Shown in pieces: positions 12,510-23,214 of a stretch of DNA of 64,000 bases; positions within the stretch are counted from its first letter, which is position 1; every line of letters begins with the position of its first letter. The translations under genes were made by a program, and so were the position numbers. The stretch covers positions 7,855,965-7,919,964 of the forward strand of contig JBBMNZ010000003.1 in the NCBI GenBank assembly GCA_037954325.1, read 5' to 3'. The notes under the pieces are model-generated. The model was not told the origin of the DNA. It saw only the letters and a list, made by a program, of their open reading frames with translations, and ran no database searches. The DNA comes from Fistularia commersonii. Taxonomy: Eukaryota; Chordata; Actinopteri; Syngnathiformes; Fistulariidae.

Positions 12510-13616
12510 ATATGCAAAAATTTTACACCGTAAAACATAGCCAAGGACCATTACGACTCACTGACTTTCTGATGGTATTTTAAACCCAAGGACAGACATA
12601 ATATTGATTCTGCAAACATAAAAATATATGAAATTACAGCAGAAACCGCCCACGTGCCTGGATTATCACCCGATTTGCAATGGGGAAAAAAAAATGGACA
12701 TCACTGTCGACCATCCTCACGGCGGGCTGAGGGCCGACAGCTCATGTTATTATTACTGCATATTTCTGTCACCGCTCTCCAATGACAGATGAATCTTCAC
12801 ATGAGTGAAGGTGTAACGGAGAATTGACAGGGAGCTTGGGGGGGGGGTGGCTGTAGAAACGGCTGGATAAGAACACGGGTTGAGAACTGACAGCTCATTT
12901 GAAGACTTCTCCGTGACCACGGAGACCATCAATCCCCGGAGATCTGCGTCCAAAACCGATGGACTCCTCCAACTAATTACTAACGACTGCGGTTAACGGC
13001 AGATCCGCAGCTGACAGTCACATAACTTCCCCCGACACCGTTAATGTCATACCTGATGCATTTTACCTTCTCTCCGCTATTGCTATGCATGACACTAACG
13101 GTTTCAATAACAACCCAGGCATCAAGTCAGAATTAAAAGTTGGTGAATTATCGCCTCTCCCTGGAGGAGGGACCCTCTATAGAACCACTCACATGACCCC
13201 AATGGGTAGGAGCAACCACATGGACGTATGCACACACACATACACACACACACACACAACAATAATATAACCATCATGAAGGATCTCGCGACTGTGTTGC
13301 CAAATACGCATCTTTAAACAAATAAAACACGCGCAGACGACGGAGCGTCCGCCTCATGTTTGATCAGCAGCCCCTCTAACAACAGCCATTACACTAATTA
13401 CACAACGCTCAGACAAAAGGTGCGTGTGCGTGCGTGTGTGTGGAGCCAAAAAGCAAACACTGATCAAATTGATGACTGACGATGTAACAGACGCAGAGGC
13501 TAATGAATGGAAGGATGATCAGCAGCGGAAGGGAGCGGAAGTGGGCTATTGTGAAACGACGCACGTGCAGCGCGAGGATACAGTTTCGGAAGATGGAGAT
13601 CCTGCAAGCACGCATG

Positions 13617-13647
<31 letters not shown>

Positions 13648-14120
13648 GTGAGGCAGAACCGCTAAGCTCCAGAGTACAAACGATATTGTGATCTTTATTT
13701 GGGTGTGTTTACGTTGATAGTCATGTGATGTTTTCAACAATTCGATTAATTTGCTCCGAATTTATTTTTCTATTTTTATTTCATAAATGTATTTACTTTT
13801 ATTCGAGAACTCATCTGTTTTGTTATGTCCATTAAAAATATAACCAAATCAAATTATTCCCTTCAGTCTTCAAAGGGACAATAAGCTGAGCCGCCCACAT
13901 AGTTACAACATTATTAATAGTTTAATTACTTTGTGTAATGAATGGATATATATTAAGATCATAACTCATTACAATAAGTGAATTGAACTTCTCCTTGTGT
14001 GCCTTCATGTATTTATTTGTGCTTGTCTTCCTTTGCCCAGTAGCTTTTAAAACCCACCTGGTGCTCACATTTATTGCATCCAAACCACTGAAATAATTGC
14101 AAATGATCGTAACCTCATTC
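12510..14120. other. Unassigned intronic DNA
   Basis: Unique sequence at 12600-13200 with CA arrays at 13229 and 13622 and an alternating TG/CG stretch at about 13420. No exon recognised. Confidence 0.3.
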
Positions 14121-14124
14121 ATTG

Positions 14125-14495
14125 TCAATACTGCTTATCCTGCACTCAGGGTGGCTGGGAGGGGAGAGGAGGGTCTATCCCAACAGTAACTAAGCGAGGG
14201 GGCAGTTTCAACCTGGACCTGTCGCCAGTCCATCACAGAGACATAAAATCATTCACTCTCTCATTCCAAAATCATATAAAGACATACTACCATTCACCTT
14301 CTCATTCAAAACTCCGGCTAATTTAGGGTCTCCAGTGAACCTCCTGCATGTTTTTGGACTCTGGGAGGAAACCGGCACAGACACAGGAGGGCATTCAAAG
14401 TCAACACAGAAAGATTCCCTGCTGGAATTGAACCAGGAACCTTACTTGCGGCGAGGCGGGGGTGCTAACCGCTAACCGCAGCACCACCTCAACAT
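14125..14495 (-). repeat. SINE-like repeat, near full length
   Basis: Minus-strand copy running from the tail 'ctgcttatcctgcactcagg' through 'agggtctccagtgaacctcc', 'ctgggaggaaaccgg' and 'ggaattgaaccaggaac' to the head 'gctaaccgcagcaccacctc'. One of the most complete copies in the window. Confidence 0.65.
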
Positions 14496-15200
14496 AAGCC
14501 AAACCTGAATTATGTATGTGTAATTCACATGATGCATATGGAACCGGAGGGGAGGCCGCAGCCCAGCGAGGGGAATGATGGATCGTATGCGGCACTTAAT
14601 GTAAAAACCATGTTTTTTCAGGATGCGTGTTTTCTAACAATGTCATAAAGCCGGTGAAAATAAAAGGTCATTTTCTGTCAAAACCGGTTTCAATACAGTA
14701 GCCGAGAGACAAACACAGGAAGTCACTGTATATTGAGAATATGACTGCACCGTATTGAACGAGCGTGTGTGAGTGTGTGTGTGTGTGTGGGGGGGATCAA
14801 GCAATAAGTAGAAAAAAATATATAAAGCAAGGGCTGTGTTATCCTCTGAGGAGGGGTTGCAGCTTTATCAGTTCCAAAAGTGAAGAACGGGACGTTTTTT
14901 TTTTTTTTTTAGATATATTTTGAAAAAAAAAAAATATATATGCTTTTTTTTTCCCCAAACATCAGCACATTCAGGAAATTAAAGCAAGGCAATATGTCAA
15001 CTTCTTCCTCTTAACACAACATACATTTTATCACCGCGGCACGCCACACATACCAATAAGAGACCAAGGGGCTAAACATGATGAATTCCTCGCTCCTCGC
15101 ACCGTAAATCCGGGGGATGCAGATGAATTCTCGGTTACACGACTCAGGCGATCGACAAAGTGTTTCCAACGAGGCCGTCGAGGTGTTCGGCTCGACCGCG

Positions 15201-15206
15201 ACTTAC
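15201..15206 (-). promoter_or_regulatory. 5' splice site closing the candidate RS exon
   Basis: Minus-strand GTAAGT, a full intronic consensus, following exon bases GGCC. It would compete with the GTAAGA at the exon's own first bases (15314-15309). Confidence 0.5.
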
Positions 15207-15314
15207 GGCCTCTCTTGAAGTCCGGGGTACAAATCAGGAGAGCTTGTCGTCGCCCAGCAGCAGCAACACCCCTCCTTCACACTCACACTCACGCAAACAC
15301 ACACATGTTCTTAC
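15207..15314 (-). other. Candidate recursive-splicing (RS) exon of lsamp
   Basis: On the minus strand the 3' splice site ends ...CAG at 15315, preceded by about 28 nt of pyrimidine-rich sequence and a CTGAC branchpoint with its A at 15348, 33 nt upstream. The exon begins GTAAGA, so acceptor and donor are juxtaposed as in a ratchet point. 108 nt on, GGCC|GTAAGT (donor 15206-15201) is a second strong 5' splice site. Entered from the phase-1 leader exon, the exon reads eight codons and stops at TGA 15291-15289. This is the architecture described for vertebrate RS exons in long neuronal adhesion genes. A conventional poison cassette exon is the alternative reading. Both fit the minus-strand gene at 44 kb; neither is demonstrated. 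Confidence 0.55.
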
Positions 15315-15351
15315 CTGAAACAGAAAAGAAATAAAGGGAGAAAACTGTCAG
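15315..15351 (-). promoter_or_regulatory. Branchpoint, polypyrimidine tract and 3' splice site before the RS exon
   Basis: Minus strand: ACTGAC branch motif (A at 15348), pyrimidine-rich tract broken by few purines, then TTTCAG ending at 15315. Spacing is ideal for U2 splicing. Confidence 0.55.
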
Positions 15352-15419
15352 TGAAAGATTATCAATTCTTTTTTTTTCAAAATACAATTTGATAAAATCA
15401 AGGAATCTGTCTTTCAGCT

Positions 15420-15530
15420 GCAAAATATGCTATCATTTGCATTTTCGGTAATTGCATACAAATTATTCATGAGGTAAACACGCCAAATTAAAAGCGCAAT
15501 TAGCACGTCTGTGTGAGAAAAAAATCAATG
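15420..15530. promoter_or_regulatory. Motif-dense unique stretch upstream of the RS exon
   Basis: Contains an octamer (ATTTGCAT, 15435-15442), AATTATTCATGA at about 15461 and several homeodomain-type ATTA/AATTAG cores in about 100 unique bases, bordered by a long AT microsatellite. Looks like a conserved noncoding element, but conservation cannot be tested here. Confidence 0.25.
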
Positions 15531-15533
15531 ATT

Positions 15534-15536
<3 letters not shown>

Positions 15537-15595
<59 letters not shown>

Positions 15596-15600
15596 TATAC
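15537..15600. repeat. (AT)n microsatellite with CA tail
   Basis: About 50 bases of uninterrupted AT followed by ACACACA. Palindromic; next to the motif-dense stretch near the RS exon. Confidence 0.95.
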
Positions 15601-15609
15601 TTTGAGTGC

Positions 15610-18600
15610 TCTTCACTTTTTTTTCTGTCTTGAAATAAATAAAAAACATGAATCACAACAAATACCTCTCATAAATCACACATCTTAACATAGCATATGT
15701 GCAAACAAGACAAATGGTGCTTTCAGGGAAATTTGAATTTCCAATTTCTTATACTAACTTGTTATAACTGCTTTGAATGGGGAGGGCGAGTGCACAGTTG
15801 ATGGGAGGACGAGGAGGGAGTAAAATACAAGCAGTCATTCCTTCCCCTCACGATGACAAAAGTTACATTTTACTCTCCAGCCTGGATCCATTTTGAAATT
15901 ATCCAAGAGGTTATGGAAATTGTTATAAATTAACTTATGAAAATTGATTTCTTGATGTGTGTTACTGCTAGAGTTGGGCTGCAGCACGTAGCTTTTGCAT
16001 CCACCGCCGAATCTTGCTCACAGGGGGATGCAGCTTTTTGAGTTATTAAATTTGTGAGAAGGGATGAGAACTGAAAGAGGGATACGGGATGTAGGAAAAA
16101 AAAAAATCTTTGATTTATATTTTAGGTAGCGTCTGAGCTCCCCGATGAGAAAAACACTGGATTTTTCGAGAAAATAAACCACATTATTGACTCCGGTGTG
16201 GAGGAAAGCCCCTCTTGACTCAACCCGCCATCAACAACAACTTTTTTTTCTGTAGAAAACACCACCGCTGCCTCCTCTCGGCAGCTTGAGATCAATTAAT
16301 AGTCGCCACGTTAATAAAATGACTCACAACACGGATAATTACTCACATAAAGAAGAAATACCAGGAGCTGTAGTACAACATACGATGAGTCTTTTAATGG
16401 AATAACAGGTTTAGTTGCAGCTTAATATGTTCAAACAAGAAAATATAGAAATATAACTATATAACAACTGGTAAAATTTTATGTAAATTGATATAAGCAT
16501 TGATCATTTAAACACTGGCAAGCAAATTCCGATGGCAAACGTGAACAAATGACAAAACTAAAATTCCAGACCAGTCAGACACTAATATTCGTGACGGGAG
16601 CTTTTGTGTGACGAAGAGAAATAAAAAAATAAAATAAAATAAAACCCTTTCCGGGGGCGTGAAAATCATCCCTTAGAAAGACTGGCGCATGATGCATCAG
16701 GATATAAAATTCTGCGATTTTCTCCAGATCCTCGCTTTTTTACGGTCTTATTTTCAAATCCCCTTGTTTAGACAAAATACCTGACTATAAGAGAAAGTCA
16801 TTCATCCCCCCAAGCTTTTATGCGGGATGTTAAACCGTTCAGCTGGAGAGTTCAAAAAGGCAAGGCAAGTCGTGGGGTGCGGCGAAGACAACAACTCAGC
16901 GGCTGGTGAGAGCTGATTTATAGATCTGATCTTTACTGGCACGATCAAAATGAATCAAGGAGCAAATCAAATGCTGCGTTCAGGGGCCCGCAATGAAGAT
17001 CAGAGAGCGCTCACAACAGGGATTAGAAACAGAGTGGCGGAGGAGGAGGAGTTTGAAGAGGTCCAAACTGGAGATGGACGATTTAAATGATCTCCACTGA
17101 GTCAAGTGCGGCGGGACAGAACAACAAAGACTGATGTCGTGCAACAAGACGTGTGCTGTAACCATAGCGGCTCATATTCTCAGCCCAATATTACTGTCTA
17201 GAATTAGTCTTCCGTCTGGCACTCGATTCGAAAGCGATCATGTACTCCCCGTGTCTGCCTGTCTTTCCTCCGGGTTCTCCAGTTCCCTCCCAAAGTCCAA
17301 AAACAAGCCTTAGGTTCATTGGATGACCCAGATGTGTGTAAAATGTTGGGTAAATGTTTGCACAACTGTATAATGTGTGTCAAAGAGGGGGAATTGTTGT
17401 ATATTTCTATATGATGTGAGAATGAAAAGGTGAATCTGTACGTCTCTAAATTAGATGTGAATGAAAAGGTGAATGGTTGATGTCCCCATATGACGTTTTA
17501 ATGAGTGAATGAATGGTCGTTTGTCTCTAAATGTGGCGCTGTGATGGACTGGTGACCGATCCGGGGCAAACCTGCCTCTCAACCACAAAGACAGCAGGAA
17601 TAGACAATGAATGGATGAATGAATGAATAAAAGTGCTCTATATCTGCATTTGTGTTTTCAAAGACCCTTTACAGTGGTGCAGAAAATCCGATGTTTAATG
17701 TTTTTGTATATGAAATGAGCAATCTGAGACGTGATTCGTTTCTATGCTTGTCAGCTCATTCACTCATCGGTTTGTGTGAAATACTATTTCCCGGTGTCGT
17801 GACACACCATCTTGCATCAACAAATGAGACGGTACATTAAGGGGGTTTGTAAAGTTTGTCACTCTGTGACTTATTCATAAGCTCGCTGATGCAAAGAAAG
17901 TGTAATTTTCCTTGGTGAGGTCGATCAGTGTCTAAGCCGTGATGGCGTGCGTGCGTGTGTGTCTGTGTGTGTGTGTGTGTGTGTAAGAGACTGCAGGGTT
18001 TGCGTTGCACTCAACATACGATCTATTATGTCAAGTTGCACTCAGAAATATCTGATGAGGGACAAGATGCTAAAACATTTATTGAGAGGCTGTTCCACAC
18101 ACAGACTATTTGTTAAGCAATTAATCCATAAATTGATTTGTTCATGCATCTACTTATTTCTTTATTTTGTTTAATCAGTGTCTGAAACTTGAATATTGTT
18201 TTTTTCTTCTTCATTTATTGATTTAGTTTTATTTAATCATCTGTCAATTCATTATTTTGTGTATTAATTTCTTCATTTATTTTGCGCTTTTTAAACCACC
18301 ACTTTCACATTAGAATACAAGAAACTAGATAAAAAAAAAGAACAGTCAGTTGTTGGGAAAAAATATTCAGGAAAGAAAAGAAATAGGCAAAAATCCCTGG
18401 GTGATGAATATATTCCTACAAAGTTATTCCCCTTTATAATACATCAGAACGCAGGTAAAAAAAAAAAAAAAAAAAAAAAAAACAGAAAAAAAAAAAACCT
18501 CAGATATGTCTCCACAAAAAGATTGTGACAAAGCTCCCTTTATCTCCTGCCTTCAGTCAGGAGTGAAATCCAATTGTAGTGAAACTGAGTGAGTAAACAT

Positions 18601-18930
18601 GAAACCTCACCTCAGCCTTTCTGGTTATCACCTTAATGCACAAAGGGGACATGCTATGGGGCATGAAAGGATGAGCAGGCAGCAGAATTCTGTAAAGCTA
18701 CACTTTTCCAACTCAAGATTTGCTCTATAATGATACTCCTAGCCCACAGCTGCAACCTGTAAGTTTCCTGCCGTGACATCACCCCGGTGATGTACTCTGC
18801 GGACAAGCCTCTGCATCCGAATGCACGGGGGTTTCTCCAGTCGTTCGCCAAGTGGGGTCCAAAAATCTCAAAAAAAAAAAAAAAAAAAATGCAAAAGAAC
18901 TGCTCCTCCCTCGGTCACCTGACAAATGTT
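15610..18930. other. Unassigned intronic DNA around a SINE-like copy
   Basis: Apart from the repeat at 17.2-17.6 kb and a TG array at 17950, this is unique sequence with no supported frame; AT-rich from 18100. Confidence 0.3.
17205..17620 (+). repeat. SINE-like repeat with internal duplication
   Basis: Head 'actcgattcgaaagcgatc', then 'ccgggttctccagttcc', 'ccaaaaacaagccttaggttc', and three variants of 'gtgaatgaaaaggtgaatgg' between 17405 and 17515, ending in 'gaccgatccggggcaaacc' and a GAAT-repeat tail. The extra internal units make it longer than other copies. Confidence 0.55.
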
Positions 18931-18939
18931 TATTTCCTA

Positions 18940-19160
18940 ATCTGGTATTTTGCGCTTTTACAACCTTACTGTTTGATATCCCCTTTATACTAGATAATAT
19001 TCACCCATTCACACACTGACAGCTGCAGAGCCTCAACGCATGGCGCTAACTGGACCATCAGAGACATCAGTGTCTTGGCCAAGGAAATTACGGCATGCGA
19101 AGGATTCTGATTTGACAGATTGGACAGACGCTCGCCCAACTGAGCCACGGGGAAAGGGTA
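18940..19160 (-). repeat. Second tRNA-like SINE family, minus strand
   Basis: Ends in the complement of 'cccgtggctcagttgggcg' (A-box-like) with the body '(g)acatcagtgtcttggccaagg' found in many fish SINEs. Same family as the one at 32.28-32.48 kb. Confidence 0.5.
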
Positions 19161-19435
19161 ACTGCTACAAGCTCAAGATGTAAAGTCCCATGATTTTCAA
19201 TTGGATAACGCATCCCTGACGCCACTCATACATTATATACACACTGTATTATGTAGAGTTTGAGTAAAAACGCACACATCAGAGCGCAGAAATGTTATAA
19301 ATAATAAAATGTTAAGCGGCAAGACTTTAGATGTTCTTCCAAGATGTTACATACATATTTTAGTCACATGGTATCATCAGTCTGGGACTGGTATGCTGGA
19401 CAAAAGCGGGAGAAACTTAAAAAGACATCATTCTA

Positions 19436-19475
<40 letters not shown>

Positions 19476-20421
19476 CAGACCCCGTCTCTGACACGGGATA
19501 AGATCTTATTCTCCATCCCGACGAGGAGTCTGGCGATGACATTATCCGAGTTCGCCCCTTTTTCCCTCTTCTCTTCTATTCAGAAAGTACACTTTCAGCT
19601 GCCTCCTGTGGTTGAGCTGATATGTGACAGCTACCTCTGTTCTCTGGAGACAAGGCTGACACTGAAAATGCAGAAAATATAGGAAAAAAAAATAAAACCA
19701 TGTGTTGGGGGAGGGGTTTTCCTGCCGCAGACCAAACCGAATCAATCTCAGCGTGCTTTTCGGTTGCAGAAATGCGGAATCGCCACTGAAACAAACGTCC
19801 ACGTTTAGCGTCCATGCTTTCTGAAAGCAGAGCTGCAGTTTTTATGATTTTACGCAGTTTTCACCCCTTTAGATCCAGATCTCAAATCCGACGTCTCGCG
19901 ACGGCGGCGGCTCACTCCACGGACCGCCGGCTCCCGACGTAACTTAACGCTTTGACTCCCTCATCAGTAAAAAAATAAGGACATAATCTGTGTCAAAAAG
20001 AGATTAAACGAAACAGAATTCTACACGTACGGCCCAATATCAGAAGCATTTTCAGAACGGATTAGCTGTAAGACTGACAGGATTAATAAAAACGTGACGT
20101 TTGGGTGTATTTAATGGCGGAACACTTAGGCCGGGCAAATAGGTTTAATCCCCTAATCCTATAATATATTTCGACTCTTAAAGAAAACAAATAAGCAGTC
20201 GCTCGATGATACAAACAGGGAGCACCCTCAGCACACAAATCCAGGGCTTAGAGCCAAAGAAGCAACGGTGAAATGTCGGGCAAATGAGCGCGTGCCCTTT
20301 GGGCAACAACCAGTGCTCTTTGTATTTCTTGTTATTTCTTCTAATTGTATTTTTCATCTGAGGTTTTGTTCTTTGATACACCTTCAAGCAGTCGGAGAGA
20401 GATCACCTCCTGAGGGGAGAC

Positions 20422-20456
<35 letters not shown>

Positions 20457-20539
20457 ACTCATCAGCCATGTTCTCAGGTGGGATGTACCAAAGCATCTAT
20501 AATGATAAAGTAAAAGCAACACATTGCATGTTCATCTGT

Positions 20540-21092
20540 GGTTACAAAGAGCTGAGATAAAGAAGGTGGAGTAATTTAAGTGGGTTACAGTCCAGAGCGA
20601 TGGGGAATGTTGAAAAGACGTGAAGAGACGCACCGGAGCAGGTTGCAACACAGAATATCAGCCAAAATGAAAACGAAGGTGTAGAAGACCAACAATGTTG
20701 TATGGTTTGGAGACAAGCTGCACTGAGGAAAAGACCGGCAGCAGAACTGGAGGTAGCAGAGATGAAGATGTTAAAGTTCTCTTTGGGAGTGAGGAGAGTG
20801 GACAGGATCAGGACTGAGCCAATCACATGTTAGATGTGCTGGATGTGCTAACCCTAACCCAAGTCGTACTGAGATGGTTTGGACTTGTATAGAGGAGGGA
20901 CGGAGAAGATCTGGATGGGAAGATCTGAGGTTGAAAATGCCAGGCAAGAGATCTAGAGGAGGACCAAAGAGGAGATTTACAATTTATGTGAGAGGACATG
21001 AAGTCAGTTGGTGTGAGAAAGGACGATACAGAGATTAGGGTCCGATGGAGGGAGATTAGTTACCACGGCGACCCTTGAAGGGAGCTGCCGAG
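20540..21092 (+). mobile_element. Degenerate LINE ORF2 C-terminal fragment (RTE-like)
   Basis: Plus-strand copy of the family at 0.66 kb: segments for YGLETSCTEEKT-type, VAEMKMLKFSLGV-type and REDMKSVGVRK-type peptides in changing frames, ending near GGCGACCCTTGAAGGGA. A 33-base poly-A follows at once (21093-21125), which may be the element's own tail, expanded. Confidence 0.6.
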
Positions 21093-21134
<42 letters not shown>

Positions 21135-22029
21135 GATGCTCTTCAGCTGAATTTATTGCATGGGGACATTCGGAAAGTGGACTATTGTTCTTCTCACATT
21201 CTCCTGGACTCCTGACTAATCAGAAAAACATGGACAGCCAACACGGGCGCTAATGTAGTTCATTTTGGAGCCAGAACCTTTTCAGGCTTTTCTGATATGA
21301 CAATGCAGGGTTAAAAGAGGGATCATTTCATTAACGGATAACTTCACCAAAGCATATTTCACATTATTTTTCAACTCAACTGGGTTCCATGTTATCTTAT
21401 CCACTGGCCAAATGCAGGGAGTTTGCTATTACCAATCAGATGCAACTCTCGGACTCAACTCGACCTCTGGATGACCGTCTGCTGGCCTGCAGAAATGTGC
21501 TCCGATCCATTAATGCCAGGCTTCCCAATTAACATTACAACTACTTTCACAATTAACTGTAATATTACTTTAACCATGGGATCATACATTTTTATCTGTT
21601 GCATTAATAAAAAAATAAAAAATAAAAAATGAACTTTCATTGTCAACCTCCATTTGATTTATAATCATATTCATCCAACATTGCACTTATGCAAATTTGG
21701 CTAAGGGCCTTCAAAATAAAGAGTTATCATTTTCATTCGATTCAGCAAAATGTGGTCATAAATATCAGTTTTAAATTATAACAAAGTAGTCAGGGAATGT
21801 GTTCGCCAAAAAAAAAGGACTTTGGAATTACTATTCATTTGAACACTAGGAATACGATGGGCTGAAAATATGACTGAATCCAGATATTTTAATCAGTAAG
21901 GGGTGGGTGTGTAACCCTTAAAATGAAATCATTATTTCTGGTTATTTTAAATTCACCAAAAACCATAAGGCATTTACAGATGTGCTCTTTTGCAGTGCTA
22001 CCAATAGTTACAGGAGTATTAGGGAAATT

Positions 22030-22062
<33 letters not shown>

Positions 22063-22066
22063 TATT
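22030..22066. repeat. Poly-A followed by (TA)n
   Basis: Compound simple repeat, followed by several GAAT/AAAT-rich degenerate units to about 22165. Confidence 0.9.
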
Positions 22067-22534
22067 TACATACAAACACAGACGCATAATATATAAATGA
22101 ATTAAAGAATTGATGAATAAATGAATAAATGAAATGTATGAATAAATAAATATGCATAAGTAAAGAAAAATAGATAAATAATCAGCATTTTTAGTCCTAC
22201 TTAGTGCACATCTGGTCACTATACTGCTTGAATAAATGAATAACTTAATTGATTCCCAAAAGTGATTGAATATGTAAAACAGATTTGGGAAGAATAACTT
22301 ATAGCCACAAAGGACAAACCATTCTTCATGCTGAACTTCCACTCGGTCAAGGTTTTAAAGATGCTATATGCTCCTTTCCTCACTGAATTGATAATTTCAC
22401 ATCTCCAAATTGGACAGCAATCTTACTAGCATTAGTCTAACCTCTTCTGGTTACCTTAACAAGTTAGCAACCTCATGGTTTTTGGAATCACAGAAAAAAA
22501 GAAAGAACATATCCAGGTAAATAAGATTAATTAG

Positions 22535-22820
22535 GGGTGGCACCTTGGCACAGTGGCTAGCGCTTTGCCTCACTGAAAGAGGGTGGGTTTGGGTTCCCAC
22601 CAGGCTTTAAGGCTCCAACTGACAGTCCAAAACCATGCAGTAGGTTCACAAAGACCCTAAATCGACAAAATATGTGAATGCATTATATATATGGTCCTGT
22701 GATCGACCGACAACCGATCCAGGGTTGTACCCTGCCTCTCATCCAATGACAATTGGGATAGGCTAGGGTCTCCTGATGACCCTGGACGTAAGATAAGTGG
22801 TAAAGATAATGAAAGAATGG
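22535..22820 (+). repeat. SINE-like repeat copy
   Basis: Starts 'ggtggcaccttggcacagtgg', 'ctagcgctttgcctcac', later 'gatcgaccgacaaccgatcc', 'agggttgtaccctgcctctc' and 'gataagtggtaaagataatg'. Plus orientation; it directly precedes the LINE remnant at 22.88 kb. Confidence 0.6.
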
Positions 22821-22879
22821 AACTTAAATTGTATTCTACCAAAAAACATCTCATAGTAGGATGTCTACACTCCACCCAT

Positions 22880-23210
22880 AGAGCTTGAACTCTGGCTCCG
22901 GTAAAGAGAACCCGGGTTTGTCCAGCTCTTCCGCAGGAATCCTGAGGTGGTCAAAGGCCAGGGACGGTCGCTATAGCAATTCCAGGGCCTTCCCAGTAGC
23001 CATCTCCAGGTGGGACGTGCCTGGAACGTCTCACCGGGTAGGCGTCCAGGAGGCATACCTCCCAGATGCCCGAGCCACCTGATTTGGCACATCTGGATTT
23101 GGAGGAGCGACGGCTCAACGGCTCAGCTGTGAGCCCCTCCCAGAGGACCGAGCTTCTCAGGCGATGTCTGAGGGAGAGCCGAGACACCCAGCTGAGGAAA
23201 AATTCATCTC
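22880..23210 (-). mobile_element. Second LINE family, ORF2 C-terminal remnant
   Basis: Minus-strand frames encode SLRHRLRSS, IRWLGHLGGMPPGRLPGE and FQARPTWRW, the familiar end of a fish non-LTR reverse transcriptase (RWLGH-MPPGRLPGEVFQA type), broken by frameshifts. Distinct from the RTE-like tails elsewhere in the window. Confidence 0.6.
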
Positions 23211-23214
23211 AACT

